Below, piece by piece: positions 16,421-25,858 of a DNA stretch of 64,000 nucleotides. Source of the stretch: Paenilisteria rustica (GTDB lineage: Bacteria > Bacillota > Bacilli > Lactobacillales > Listeriaceae); the NCBI RefSeq assembly GCF_013820765.1, contig NZ_JABJVM010000001.1, forward strand, positions 1 through 64,000, in the 5' to 3' direction. Numbering within the stretch: the first letter of the stretch is position 1; the number at the start of each line of letters is the position of its first letter. Under the pieces are notes generated by a model. That model was not told the DNA's origin, did not search any database, and saw only the letters and a program-made list of their open reading frames with translations. The position numbers and the translations under genes were made by a program.

Positions 16421-17992
16421 ATGGATTTACTTACGAATGGTGTGACAATGATCGTCATTATTGCAGTCGCGATTCTGGTATTGTTTTTGATCGTATTTAT
16501 TACGAAATACAAGACAGTTGGGCCAGATGAGGCGTTGATTGTTTCAGGGAGTTATTTAGGGAGAAAGAATGTTTTCACAGATGAGGGCGGCAAACGGGTG
16601 AAAATTGTGCGTGGTGGCGGTACGTTCGTTATGCCGGTTTTCCAGCAGTCTTCCCCATTAAGCTTACTATCGAGCAAGCTGGAAGTGCGGACGCCGGAAA
16701 TTTACACGGAGCAAGGTGTTCCGGTGACGGCAGATGGAACGGCTATCATCAAAATTGGTGGTTCGATTTCGGAAATTGCGACAGCAGCCGAACAATTTTT
16801 AGGAAAAACAACGCAGGAGCGCGAAAATGAAGCAATTGAGGTCGTGGAAGGGCATCTGCGTGCGATTCTAGGTTCGATGACCGTGGAAGAAATATATAAA
16901 AATCGGGATAAATTTTCCCAAGAGGTACAAGGTGTGGCGACGCAGGATTTATCGAAAATGGGACTTATTATCGTATCGTTTACGCTGAAAGAAGTGCGTG
17001 ACAACAATGGTTATTTGGACGCATTAGGGAAGCCTCGGATTGCGCAAGTGAAGCGTGATGCGGATGTTGCCGAAGCCGAAGCGACAAAAGAGACGCGGAT
17101 GAAACGTGCGGAGGCGGAGAAGGAAGCTACGCGTGCGGAACTGGAGCGTAAGACAGAAATCGCGGAAGCCGAGAAGCAAAACCAATTGAAAGTTGCGGAA
17201 TATCGTAGCGAACAAGAAACGGCGAAAGCGATTGCCGATCAGGCGTATGACTTGGAATCGGCACGTTCGAAACAAGAGGTTATCGAGCAACAAATGCAAG
17301 TGCAAATCATCGAGCGTGAGAAGCAAATCGAATTGGAAGATCGCGAAATTAAGCGTCGGGAACGTCAATATGACGCCGAAGTGAAGAAAAAAGCGGATGC
17401 GGATCGTTACTCGATTGAACAAGCCGCGGCTGCCCGTAAGAGTCAAGAGTATGCAGAGGCAGAAGCGAATCAATACAGAATCGAAACGTTGGCAAAAGCC
17501 GAAGCCGAGCAAGTACGTGTACAAGGTATTGCAAAAGCTGATTCGGAACGTGCGCAAGGGACAGCGGCGGCCGAAGTCATTAAACTGCAAGGTCTTGCCG
17601 AAGCCGAAGCAAAACGCAAAATTGCGGAAGCCTATGAGTTGTATGGCCAAGCAGCGATGCTCGACATGATTGTGAGCATGCTTCCTGAGTACGCGAAACA
17701 AGTGGCAGCTCCGATGGGGAATATCGATTCGATTACAGTTGTGGACACTGGTAGCAGTGAAAGTGGTGGTGGTGCGAATAAAGTCAGTGGGTATGCAACG
17801 AATTTGATGGCGACAGCGCAAGAAAGTTTGAAAGCAACGACAGGCCTTGATATCCGCGAATTGTTGGAGAATTTCTCGGGCAAAGGTAATGTGAAAAGCA
17901 GTATTGAAGATTTGACAGATGCTGTGAAGTCGCAGAAACCTGTGGAAGTTGTTGAGGTGGAAACGACGAAGGAGAAGGTAGAAGAAGTTTAA
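16421..17992 (+). CDS. floT: flotillin-like protein FloT (YuaG)
   Basis: A 523-residue SPFH/flotillin. One N-terminal membrane hairpin (about residues 7-28), the SPFH domain (about 30-200; PDEALIVSGSYLGRK, EVRDNNGYLDALGKP), a long Ala/Glu-rich coiled coil (about 210-420) with repeated EAE and KAEAE motifs, then a C-terminal tail ending VVEVETTKEKVEEV. It scaffolds functional membrane microdomains with NfeD, encoded just upstream. AGGAGGAATTACTAAAA precedes the ATG. A strong terminator ends the operon. A 265-codon antisense frame through the coiled coil is compositional. Confidence 0.93.
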   Translation: MDLLTNGVTMIVIIAVAILVLFLIVFITKYKTVGPDEALIVSGSYLGRKNVFTDEGGKRVKIVRGGGTFVMPVFQQSSPLSLLSSKLEVRTPEIYTEQGVPVTADGTAIIKIGGSISEIATAAEQFLGKTTQERENEAIEVVEGHLRAILGSMTVEEIYKNRDKFSQEVQGVATQDLSKMGLIIVSFTLKEVRDNNGYLDALGKPRIAQVKRDADVAEAEATKETRMKRAEAEKEATRAELERKTEIAEAEKQNQLKVAEYRSEQETAKAIADQAYDLESARSKQEVIEQQMQVQIIEREKQIELEDREIKRRERQYDAEVKKKADADRYSIEQAAAARKSQEYAEAEANQYRIETLAKAEAEQVRVQGIAKADSERAQGTAAAEVIKLQGLAEAEAKRKIAEAYELYGQAAMLDMIVSMLPEYAKQVAAPMGNIDSITVVDTGSSESGGGANKVSGYATNLMATAQESLKATTGLDIRELLENFSGKGNVKSSIEDLTDAVKSQKPVEVVEVETTKEKVEEV

Positions 17993-17998
17993 AATGAG

Positions 17999-18045
17999 AT
18001 ATCTAAGAATATCCTGATTATGTAGGATATTCTTAGATATTTTTT
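17999..18045 (+). terminator. terminator after floT
   Basis: A 17-bp stem (ATATCTAAGAATATCCT and its complement) with an 8-nt loop and a T-run. Confidence 0.9.
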
Positions 18046-18153
18046 ATTAGCGATTCCGTGTAAAAAGTTACATAAATAGGATAATACTTGTATTTTATGA
18101 GGTCATAAGATATGATTAGGCTATAAAAATAAAAAATGGGAGTGTGTAAAAAA

Positions 18154-18939
18154 ATGAACGAGAAGAAAATGCGCTTTTTGAAGATTTTTTCGATAGCTTT
18201 AATTACTACGCAAGTTTTTTCTTTTTCACTGCATGTGTTTGCTAGTGAGCATGATGAACACAATAGTGAAACGGGGTCAATAAGTGAGGAGCAAGTAGAG
18301 CAATTAATTTCAAACTATGAACAGCAAGAAAATGAAGTAACAGAAGAAGTTGATACCGATGATAGGTATGTTAATGATATGGTTTTGAGACAAGAAGAAG
18401 CCATGGGAGAGATTGAGCAGATTATAGCTGAGGCTGAGGCGAATGGAGAAAAATTATACACGCAAGAAGAAATACTCAACTTAAGTGCAAAGAAAATAGG
18501 GATTTCAGAAGCAGATATGAAGCAAGTGAAAGAATCGATTGCGCAAGAACAGCAAGAATTAAATAACATAAAAGCAGTATTTGACGATATTGGGGAAAGT
18601 GAACATCCGATAGTACAGCAAATAATTGAAGAACAACAATCGTTTAGAATACCATTATCTCTTGTTTATATGGACCATGAACAAGATAACAAAGACGGCG
18701 TAATATCAGGTGGAGGATGGCCGTACTGTCTAGATGACAACGGTTATGGATACAGAAATTTTATTACATCAGATTGTTATAAGGCACTCGTTTTTGTTTT
18801 GGTATGTATGTTAGATTCTACAGCTGGGAAGAAATGGCCTCACCTAAGATATTGTAAAGCATATACAAAAAATTGCTCACCGCTAATTGGGCACAGTAAG
18901 TACAAACATTCGCATGCCTGGTGGCAACGGATCCCATGA
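18154..18939 (+). CDS. secreted protein with acidic pro-like region and cysteine-containing basic C-terminus
   Basis: A 261-residue protein I do not recognise. Residues 1-29 form a signal peptide ending FSLHVFA. A strongly acidic, coiled-coil-like region follows to about residue 185 (EEQVEQLISNYEQQ, EEAMGEIEQIIAEAEA). The last 75 residues differ: a glycine-rich turn (ISGGGWPYC), five cysteines, a short hydrophobic run (ALVFVLVCML) and a basic aromatic end (HSKYKHSHAWWQRIP). The layout suggests a precursor with an acidic pro-part and a cationic mature domain. It is coupled (ATGA overlap) to a membrane subtilase, the obvious candidate processor. The pair is AT-richer than neighbours. Function is inference. 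Confidence 0.75.
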   Translation: MNEKKMRFLKIFSIALITTQVFSFSLHVFASEHDEHNSETGSISEEQVEQLISNYEQQENEVTEEVDTDDRYVNDMVLRQEEAMGEIEQIIAEAEANGEKLYTQEEILNLSAKKIGISEADMKQVKESIAQEQQELNNIKAVFDDIGESEHPIVQQIIEEQQSFRIPLSLVYMDHEQDNKDGVISGGGWPYCLDDNGYGYRNFITSDCYKALVFVLVCMLDSTAGKKWPHLRYCKAYTKNCSPLIGHSKYKHSHAWWQRIP

Positions 18940-20027
18940 TGAAAATAGGAAAAAGAATAGTTATTACATTGTCCATTTTATGCATGACAGGAATTCTATT
19001 TCAGACGCCAATATTTGCGTCAAAAATAGTACAAACGGATAGGGAAATAAATCAATTAGACGAAGCTGGAAGTGTGAGTAAATATCACACAGAAGGTATT
19101 ATGGGAAAAGGAATCAAAATTGCCATTTTAGATACGGGTGTCGATTTAAAGAATGAGGATATTACGTTTAAAAAAGGGATTAATTTCACATCGGGTGAAG
19201 CGACTGATTTTGCTGATAGAAATGGGCATGGAACGAAGGTTGCGGGGATTATTGGCGCGCGTAAAAATGGTGAGGGACTTATTGGAATCGCACCGGAATC
19301 GGACCTTTATATTTGTAAGGTCGCCAATGATAGTGGAAAAGTTAGCTTTGATGGGCTCATTAAAGGATTAGACTGGGCAGTGGAGCAAGAAGTGGATATT
19401 ATAAACATTAGCTTGGAGTTTGGAGCAGGAGATAAGGCATTAAAGAAGGCGATAGATAAAGCAATGAATCAGCATATTATCGTCATCGCATCGTCTGGAA
19501 ATATTCGAGCGGAAGGTGATACGTTTAAAGCTTATCCGGGTGCATATCCTGAGGTGATTTCTGTTGGAATGCTGAATCTGCAGGGGGAAATATACGCGGC
19601 TGAATTTAAGGAAAAGAAAGTGGATATGTATGCGCCAGGGGAGGATTTGACTAGTACTTACTTCCATAATAAGTTGACGCTCGATACAGGTGTTTCCTAT
19701 GCTACGGCTTATGCTTCTGGTTTTGCGGCATTGGTTATTGAAGGAAAGCGAGCGGATGGAGATGTGGTTAATCGGGATAGTATTATTAAAACGATGAAAG
19801 CGGATTTAAATCAAGGAATTGATGGTGCGCCATGGTATATTTATACTGGTCTTGTTCTTAATATAGCAACGTTCGTCGGACTAATTTTACTAGGAATTTA
19901 TAGTGTGATTTATTATCGTAAAACGTTACCGAGAGGGTGGCCGGTACGAATGATTTGGTCTATTTTGATTATCATCCTATTGGCGAATATCATCGGAAGG
20001 TTAATGGTGTATTTTTTAAGTAAATAA
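18936..20027 (+). CDS. membrane-anchored subtilisin-like serine protease (S8)
   Basis: A 363-residue S8 protease. Signal or anchor helix at about residues 8-28, then the catalytic triad Asp66 (AILDTGVD), His98 (RNGHGTKVAG) and Ser254 (GVSYATAYASG), with oxyanion Asn189 (IASSGNIRA). There is almost no propeptide. Two membrane segments at about 303-327 and 338-360 hold it in the membrane with the catalytic domain outside. ATG 18936 overlaps the TGA of the preceding gene; GTG 18921 is in frame. Translational coupling suggests that it acts on the upstream secreted protein, by processing or immunity-like degradation. Terminator follows at 20035. Confidence 0.85.
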   Translation: MMKIGKRIVITLSILCMTGILFQTPIFASKIVQTDREINQLDEAGSVSKYHTEGIMGKGIKIAILDTGVDLKNEDITFKKGINFTSGEATDFADRNGHGTKVAGIIGARKNGEGLIGIAPESDLYICKVANDSGKVSFDGLIKGLDWAVEQEVDIINISLEFGAGDKALKKAIDKAMNQHIIVIASSGNIRAEGDTFKAYPGAYPEVISVGMLNLQGEIYAAEFKEKKVDMYAPGEDLTSTYFHNKLTLDTGVSYATAYASGFAALVIEGKRADGDVVNRDSIIKTMKADLNQGIDGAPWYIYTGLVLNIATFVGLILLGIYSVIYYRKTLPRGWPVRMIWSILIIILLANIIGRLMVYFLSK

Positions 20028-20034
20028 GTTTTTT

Positions 20035-20068
20035 CCCAGATGTGGTGTTCGCTATGTCTGGGCTTTTT
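20035..20068 (+). terminator. terminator after the subtilase gene
   Basis: CCCAGA, 16-nt loop, TCTGGG and CTTTTT. Confidence 0.75.
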
Positions 20069-20120
20069 GTCTGCCAAAAGGAGTGAAGAAAAATCTGAAT
20101 TATAGGACGATGTTACAAGT

Positions 20121-20134
20121 TGTTATCGTTAACA
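20121..20134. promoter_or_regulatory. LacI-family-like operator upstream of the pullulanase gene
   Basis: TGTTATCGTTAACA is palindromic at 12 of 14 positions around a central CG, the form recognised by LacI/GalR regulators such as MalR. It lies just upstream of the -35. Assignment to a regulator is inference. Confidence 0.45.
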
Positions 20135-20146
20135 GTTAAATTTAGG

Positions 20147-20176
20147 TTGATTTAAACAGCCCTGCTTGCTTATACT
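20147..20176 (+). promoter_or_regulatory. pullulanase promoter
   Basis: TTGATT (20147-20152), 18 bp, TATACT (20171-20176). Confidence 0.7.
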
Positions 20177-20182
20177 TTAGAA

Positions 20183-20199
20183 TGAGTAAGCGCTTTCCA
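20183..20199. promoter_or_regulatory. cre site (CcpA) in the pullulanase leader
   Basis: TGAGTAAGCGCTTTCCA contains the core AAGCGCTTTC of catabolite-responsive elements. It begins at the predicted transcription start, where CcpA-HPr(Ser-P) would repress. Confidence 0.75.
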
Positions 20200-20223
20200 A
20201 TAAAAAGAAAAGGGGTTTGGGAT

Positions 20224-23200
20224 TTGAAAAACATGTGGTGTAAGTATTTAGTCTCCATCATGATTGTGTTGTTTGCTGTACAAAGTTTTAGTTTTGGTAT
20301 TCAAGGATTTGCGGAAGAGACGGTAACGCCGAAATCGGACGCGACGCAACAGGCGGCATTAGCCAGTACCGTGAATGATAGTGTTTTATCGGAAAATAGG
20401 GAGAGTAAGACAAAGGTCATTGTGCACTATAATCCAAAAAGTCAAGCGAGTAAGGCTTGGCAAATGTGGGTGTGGAACAATGACGGTGTTGCTGGGCATG
20501 AGGTTGTTTTTGAGGATACGAATGCTTACGGTGATTATTCGAAAGTTGCGGTCATGGACGTGGATGGCGTGCAACCCGAGCTCGGTTTTCTTATTAAAAA
20601 TGGCTCTGGTTGGGGCGGTGATCGTGATATTAGTGGCGACCGTTATATTTCCACAAAAGAGGGAATTACGGAGGTTTGGCTGAATTATGGCGAGGAGGAA
20701 ATTGCGACAAAACCGGCGAATTTGGCGGTTTTACCGAGCCATGAGAATTTGGAAGTGACGTTTTATTATCACCGCGACGATCAGGATTATAGTAATTGGT
20801 TTGTTCACTCGTGGGCGGATGGCGCAACGGGAACGCAGACGGTTAATTTTTCGGATGGACAAACGGATGGTGATTGGCAGTCTGTGAAGGCGATTTTTGA
20901 GGCTACGAGTGGGGCGAGTCTGTCGAATCTGGGCTTTACTGTTGCGAATAATGCGAACGGGAACTGGGAAAAGGACGGGACGGAGGATGATCGTTTTGTT
21001 TACCTGTTTACGGATGATGGCAAAGCGGAGGTTTGGATTGTAAGTGGCGATTCTACTGGGTATCGGAATCCGAATTTTGCGGATGCGACGAAGCAGATAA
21101 AGACGGCGAGTTTGACTGGTTTTAAAGAGGTGAAGGTGACGCTGAATCGGGACGCGACGGGGCTTGATTTGACGGCGGACGTGACGCTTACTGAGGACGG
21201 GAATGCAGTTGCGATTTCAAATGTTAGACGGGACGCAACGAATCCGGCTGTTTTCTATATTGAAACGGCGCAAGATTTGCCGATTCAGGCGGCTTTGACG
21301 GTGAAGACGGCTGGTTTTGGCGAGAAACTAGTGGATACGACGAGCATTGTTCGAAATCCGGAATTTGATGCGAAATATGCGTACACGGGAACGGAGCCGC
21401 TTGGTGCAACGTATAACGCGGAACAAAGTGTGTGGCGACTGTGGGCACCGACGGCAGCGAGCGTGAAGTTGACGACGTATCAGGATAATTTACCGAACAG
21501 TCCTGTGGCACAAAGCTATGAAATGACGCCAAAAGCGCAAGGTATCTGGGAATTCAACGCAAAAATTCCTTCTGGAACGGCGTACACGTATGATCTTGTT
21601 TTTGCGGATGGGAAGAAAACGGTGTCTCAAGATCCGTATGCAAAAGCTGCGACGGCGAATGGGAATCGTTCGGTTATTTTGGATCCTGCCGTGATGGTTC
21701 CTGCGAATTGGGAGACGAACCGGATGCCAGCATTTACGAACCCGACGGATGCGATTATTTATGAAATGCACATTCGGGATTTCTCGATTGCAAACAAGGA
21801 TACGGTGAATAAAGGGAAATACTTAGGCGTGATTCAAGAGGGAACAAAGACGGCAAATGGGAATGCAACGGGAATCGATTATTTGAAAAAACTTGGCATT
21901 ACACACGTGCAAATTTTGCCAATGTTTGATTATGCGTCTTTAAATGAAGAAAACCATGAAAGCGCTTCGGAGCAGTTGGGCGCGTCGCCTTATAACTGGG
22001 GTTACGATCCGAAAAACTATGATGTTCCAGAGGGCAGCTACAGTACCAATCCGTACAATCCTGTGACGCGAATTCAAGAGGCGAAACAGATGGTACAAGG
22101 GCTTCATAGCAACGGTTTACGTGTGATTATGGATGTTGTGTATAATCACGTATTTGACGCGGGGGCTCATTCTTTTGAGAAGACGGTGCCTGGTTATTAT
22201 TTCCGATATGGTGATGACGGCAAGCTTTCTAATGGAACGGGTGTCGGAAATGATACGGCGTCCGAACGCGCGATGATGCGTAAATATATGGTTGACAGTG
22301 TCGCTTATTGGGCGAAGGAATATCATATGGACGGCTTCCGCTTTGATTTAATGGGCATTCATGATGTGGATACGATGAACGCGATCAAAGCTGAGTTGAA
22401 CAAAATTGATCCATCGATTATCGTGCTTGGCGAAGGCTGGGATTTAGGGACGCCGCTTGCAAGTGACGCGAAGGCAAATCAAAAAAATGCCTCCAAAATG
22501 CCAGAAATCGCCCATTTCAATGATTCAATTCGCGATGCTATCAAAGGCAGCACGTGGGGTGGTCAAGAGTCAGAGCCGGGTTTTGTGAATGGAGCGGCAG
22601 GAAAAGAATCGCTTATTGCGAAAAATTTACTTGCTGGGAGTCTCCGAGATCAGGGACAAGGTATTTACGATTTTGCGAAGCCGAGCCAAGTGATTCAGTA
22701 CGCCGAGGCGCATGATAACCTGACACTTTGGGATAAGCTATCGTATTCGAATCCAAGTGATTCTGAGCAGGATAAAAAGAAAATGCAGAAAATGGCGACG
22801 AGTATGGTACTACTTTCGCAAGGTGTGCCGTTTATACATGCGGGACAAGAATTTTTTAGGACGAAGGATCGGGATGAGAACAGTTACCAATCTAGTGATG
22901 CCATTAACAAACTCGATTGGGATCGTTATGCGGAAAATATCGATTCGGTGCAAGCTATCGAAGCCGTTATGCAGCTCCGCAATTCCGAACCGCTTTTCCG
23001 ATTGACAAATTATGCGGATATTAATCAAAAAATGAAGATTATCAAGCAAGATGAGAATGTGGTGGCGTATGAGCTAAAAGATGGTGCTACGTCCTATGTG
23101 GTCCTTTTTAACGCGAATAAAGCGGAAAAAGAAGTTGCGATTCCAACGAATAAATATTGGGCAAGAATCGGCGAAACAACGACGGATTTAACAGCAGAGA

Positions 23201-24057
23201 CAGGCACGGTGAAGGTCGGCGCGCTATCGACACTTGTTTTGAAAAATGGCGAGGTGACGTTTGATATTGAGGCATCAGCAGGAGCTGGCGGAACAATTAC
23301 GCCGAGCGGGAAACAGGCTTATGTGGCTGATGAAAAACCGAGTTACAAGGTGACCGCGGATGCCGGATATCGCGTGCAACAAGTGTTAGTGGATGGCAAA
23401 GCAGTGATGCTTTCAGGAGACAGCTATACATTCGAAGCGTTAGCGGCGGGACATACGATAGAGGCAACTTTTGAAGCGATACCGAAGCATAATGAGATTG
23501 AGAGTTTAGACAAAATTTCGTTGCCACTAACAGAACTAATAGCGCAACCTGGGCAAAGCGCGAAGGAATTCTACCTCTTACAAAAATTAGCGGCACGTGG
23601 CTATTATCAATTAGATGGCGATGCGCAACAACATGATTTGGACGTCGCGTTGACAGTTGCGAATTTGGATTGGGAATCACCGAAAGCTGGTGTCTATGAA
23701 GGCATGATCCAGTTTGCCAGCGAAATGCAGAGTAGAGTAGCAGGAACAACAAAGCCGGTTCAGATCACATTAACTGCAGCCGCGCCAGCACCAGGCGAAA
23801 CCGAAGTAGTCAAACCGATAAAGCCAACCAACCCATCTGGGAATGTGGATGGCGGCGTAACAACGACACCACCGAAGAAAGATACAAATCAGCAGATAAA
23901 TAAGATCGAAGCTAAGCCAGTACAAGAAGTGGTGAAACAAGAATTACCGGCAACTGGGGACAGTGACTTTTCGCTGTGGATTCTTTTACTCGGCAGCGCT
24001 TTTATTATTGGCAGTTTAATACTCATGACTGCTACACGTAGAAAACCGCATCACTAA
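20224..24057 (+). CDS. pulA: cell-wall-anchored type I pullulanase (GH13)
   Basis: A 1277-residue secreted alpha-1,6-glucan debranching enzyme. Signal peptide (about 1-33), two CBM41-type modules (VIVHYNPKSQASKAWQMWVW and EVTFYYHRDDQDYSNWFVHSW), a CBM48-like domain (WRLWAPTAASVKL), then the GH13 barrel: EMHIRDFS, DVVYNHVF, nucleophile Asp about 708 in GFRFDLMGIHD, acid/base Glu about 737 in GEGWDLG, and AEAHDNLTLWDK. A beta repeat domain and a sortase signal LPATGDSDFS plus hydrophobic stretch and basic tail end the protein. TTG 20224 follows AAAAGGGG; the ATG at 20182 would lie in the cre site at the transcription start. It digests pullulan or glycogen outside the cell. Confidence 0.92.
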   Translation: MKNMWCKYLVSIMIVLFAVQSFSFGIQGFAEETVTPKSDATQQAALASTVNDSVLSENRESKTKVIVHYNPKSQASKAWQMWVWNNDGVAGHEVVFEDTNAYGDYSKVAVMDVDGVQPELGFLIKNGSGWGGDRDISGDRYISTKEGITEVWLNYGEEEIATKPANLAVLPSHENLEVTFYYHRDDQDYSNWFVHSWADGATGTQTVNFSDGQTDGDWQSVKAIFEATSGASLSNLGFTVANNANGNWEKDGTEDDRFVYLFTDDGKAEVWIVSGDSTGYRNPNFADATKQIKTASLTGFKEVKVTLNRDATGLDLTADVTLTEDGNAVAISNVRRDATNPAVFYIETAQDLPIQAALTVKTAGFGEKLVDTTSIVRNPEFDAKYAYTGTEPLGATYNAEQSVWRLWAPTAASVKLTTYQDNLPNSPVAQSYEMTPKAQGIWEFNAKIPSGTAYTYDLVFADGKKTVSQDPYAKAATANGNRSVILDPAVMVPANWETNRMPAFTNPTDAIIYEMHIRDFSIANKDTVNKGKYLGVIQEGTKTANGNATGIDYLKKLGITHVQILPMFDYASLNEENHESASEQLGASPYNWGYDPKNYDVPEGSYSTNPYNPVTRIQEAKQMVQGLHSNGLRVIMDVVYNHVFDAGAHSFEKTVPGYYFRYGDDGKLSNGTGVGNDTASERAMMRKYMVDSVAYWAKEYHMDGFRFDLMGIHDVDTMNAIKAELNKIDPSIIVLGEGWDLGTPLASDAKANQKNASKMPEIAHFNDSIRDAIKGSTWGGQESEPGFVNGAAGKESLIAKNLLAGSLRDQGQGIYDFAKPSQVIQYAEAHDNLTLWDKLSYSNPSDSEQDKKKMQKMATSMVLLSQGVPFIHAGQEFFRTKDRDENSYQSSDAINKLDWDRYAENIDSVQAIEAVMQLRNSEPLFRLTNYADINQKMKIIKQDENVVAYELKDGATSYVVLFNANKAEKEVAIPTNKYWARIGETTTDLTAETGTVKVGALSTLVLKNGEVTFDIEASAGAGGTITPSGKQAYVADEKPSYKVTADAGYRVQQVLVDGKAVMLSGDSYTFEALAAGHTIEATFEAIPKHNEIESLDKISLPLTELIAQPGQSAKEFYLLQKLAARGYYQLDGDAQQHDLDVALTVANLDWESPKAGVYEGMIQFASEMQSRVAGTTKPVQITLTAAAPAPGETEVVKPIKPTNPSGNVDGGVTTTPPKKDTNQQINKIEAKPVQEVVKQELPATGDSDFSLWILLLGSAFIIGSLILMTATRRKPHH

Positions 24058-24063
24058 AATCTG

Positions 24064-24113
24064 AAATGGAGCTAGGCAAAGTCAGTTTGTACTTCGTTGT
24101 CTAGCTCCATTTT
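24064..24113 (+). terminator. terminator after pulA
   Basis: AAATGGAGCTAG (24064-24075) pairs perfectly with CTAGCTCCATTT (24101-24112) around a 25-nt loop. Confidence 0.8.
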
Positions 24114-24202
24114 CTACATATATTTTTCACCAAAAACTATCTCAAAAACGTCTGGATATGATATACTAAAGAAATGTGAGTATGTCTAGGAGGAATTTTA
24201 AA

Positions 24203-25771
24203 ATGGTGCAGGATTTGAAAAAAGAGGTTGCTTCGCGCAAAACTTTTGCAATTATATCTCACCCCGATGCGGGAAAAACAACGATTACAGAACAATTACT
24301 GCTTTTTGGTGGTGCGATACGCTCGGCAGGAACAGTAAAAGGGAAGAAGTCGGGCAAGTTTGCGACAAGTGACTGGATGGAAATTGAGAAACAGCGTGGG
24401 ATTTCGGTAACGAGTTCTGTGATGCAATTTGATTATGATGGTTCGCGAATTAATATTTTGGATACACCGGGTCACTCGGATTTCAGTGAGGATACGTACC
24501 GGACGTTAATGGCAGTAGATAGCGCCGTGATGGTTATCGATAGCGCGAAAGGAATCGAGGCGCAGACCTTGAAACTATTCAAAGTTTGTCGGATGCGCGG
24601 TATTCCGATTTTTACCTTTATTAATAAAATGGATCGCCAAGGAAAGGCACCGCTCGAGTTGCTTGCTGAATTGGAAGAAGTTTTGGGGATTGAATCGTAT
24701 CCGATGAACTGGCCAATCGGGATGGGAAAAGAGCTTGGTGGTTTGTATGATCGCTATCACCGTCAAGTCGAACAATATCGTGTGGACGGGGATGAACGCT
24801 TCCTGCCACTTGGTGAAAATGGCGATTTAGCAGAACCTCACGCCATTCAAAATTCGAGCTATTATGAGCAGGCGCTCGACGAAATTATGTTGCTAGATGA
24901 GGCCGGCAATGATTTCAGCGAAGAGCGAATCGCAGCTGGTGAACTAACGCCCGTATTTTTTGGTAGTGCTTTGACGAATTTTGGCGTGGAAACATTCTTG
25001 AAAACATATGTAAACTTTGCGCCAGCACCACAACCGCGTCAATCGAATGAAGGCGAAGTAGATCCTTACATGGACAAATTCTCTGGATTTATCTTCAAAA
25101 TTCAAGCGAACATGAACCCAGCCCATCGTGATAGAATCGCGTTTGTGCGTATTTGTTCAGGTGAATTTGAGCGTGGCATGTCTGTGAATTTAACGCGAAC
25201 CGGTAAACCGATCAAGCTTGGTAATTCGACGCAATTTATGGCGGATGATCGGGAAACGGTGAATAGCGCTGTGGCGGGAGATATTATCGGTTTGTATGAC
25301 ACGGGGAACTATCAAATTGGAGACACGATTACAAATGTTAGCAAGACGCTTCAATATGAGAAATTACCGCAATTTACACCGGAGCTATTCATGAAAGTTT
25401 CCGCGAAAAACGTGATGAAACAAAAACATTTTCACAAAGGTGTCGAGCAACTTGTGCAAGAAGGCGCGATTCAACTTTTCAAAACGTGGCGCATGGAAGA
25501 TTATATTATTGGCGCGGTTGGTCAACTACAATTTGAGGTATTTGAGCACCGGATGAACAACGAATATAATTCCGAAATACGCATGGAGCCAATCGGTTCT
25601 AAAATCGCGCGTTGGATTAAAGAAGAAGACGTGGACGAAAAACTTTCTTCCGCACGTAGTATGCTGGTAAAAGACCGTTTTGATAAACCACTATTCTTAT
25701 TTGAAAATCAGTTTGCTTTGAACTGGTTCCACGATAAGAACCCAGATATTGAATTAACATCTCTACTATAA
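24203..25771 (+). CDS. prfC: peptide chain release factor 3
   Basis: A 522-residue translational GTPase that recycles RF1/RF2 from the ribosome. G motifs are SHPDAGKTT, the switch region [22 protein letters not shown] and NKMDR; RF3-specific domains II-III follow ([50 protein letters not shown]). TAGGAGGAATTTTAAA precedes ATG 24203; the longer ATG starts would overlap the site. It stands alone with its own terminator. Confidence 0.96.
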   Translation: MVQDLKKEVASRKTFAIISHPDAGKTTITEQLLLFGGAIRSAGTVKGKKSGKFATSDWMEIEKQRGISVTSSVMQFDYDGSRINILDTPGHSDFSEDTYRTLMAVDSAVMVIDSAKGIEAQTLKLFKVCRMRGIPIFTFINKMDRQGKAPLELLAELEEVLGIESYPMNWPIGMGKELGGLYDRYHRQVEQYRVDGDERFLPLGENGDLAEPHAIQNSSYYEQALDEIMLLDEAGNDFSEERIAAGELTPVFFGSALTNFGVETFLKTYVNFAPAPQPRQSNEGEVDPYMDKFSGFIFKIQANMNPAHRDRIAFVRICSGEFERGMSVNLTRTGKPIKLGNSTQFMADDRETVNSAVAGDIIGLYDTGNYQIGDTITNVSKTLQYEKLPQFTPELFMKVSAKNVMKQKHFHKGVEQLVQEGAIQLFKTWRMEDYIIGAVGQLQFEVFEHRMNNEYNSEIRMEPIGSKIARWIKEEDVDEKLSSARSMLVKDRFDKPLFLFENQFALNWFHDKNPDIELTSLL

Positions 25772-25778
25772 AAATACG

Positions 25779-25807
25779 AAGAGCCCGATTTTTGGGTTCT
25801 TTTTTTG
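25779..25807 (+). terminator. terminator after prfC
   Basis: AGAGCCC, short loop, GGGTTCT and a T-run. Confidence 0.85.
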
Positions 25808-25858
25808 TTTACTAAAAACAAATAAGGGAAAAAGAATGTCAGATTCAGAAGGGGTGAA

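Noticed and set aside
17024-17821. 265-codon minus-strand ORF opposite floT
   Set aside because: It is antisense to the Ala/Glu coiled coil; its Phe/Leu/Cys/Arg-rich composition is a codon-bias artefact.
18154-20027. Secreted protein/subtilase pair as a lantibiotic cluster
   Set aside because: No LanB, LanC, LanM or transporter gene is adjacent, and the precursor is far larger than a lantibiotic prepeptide.
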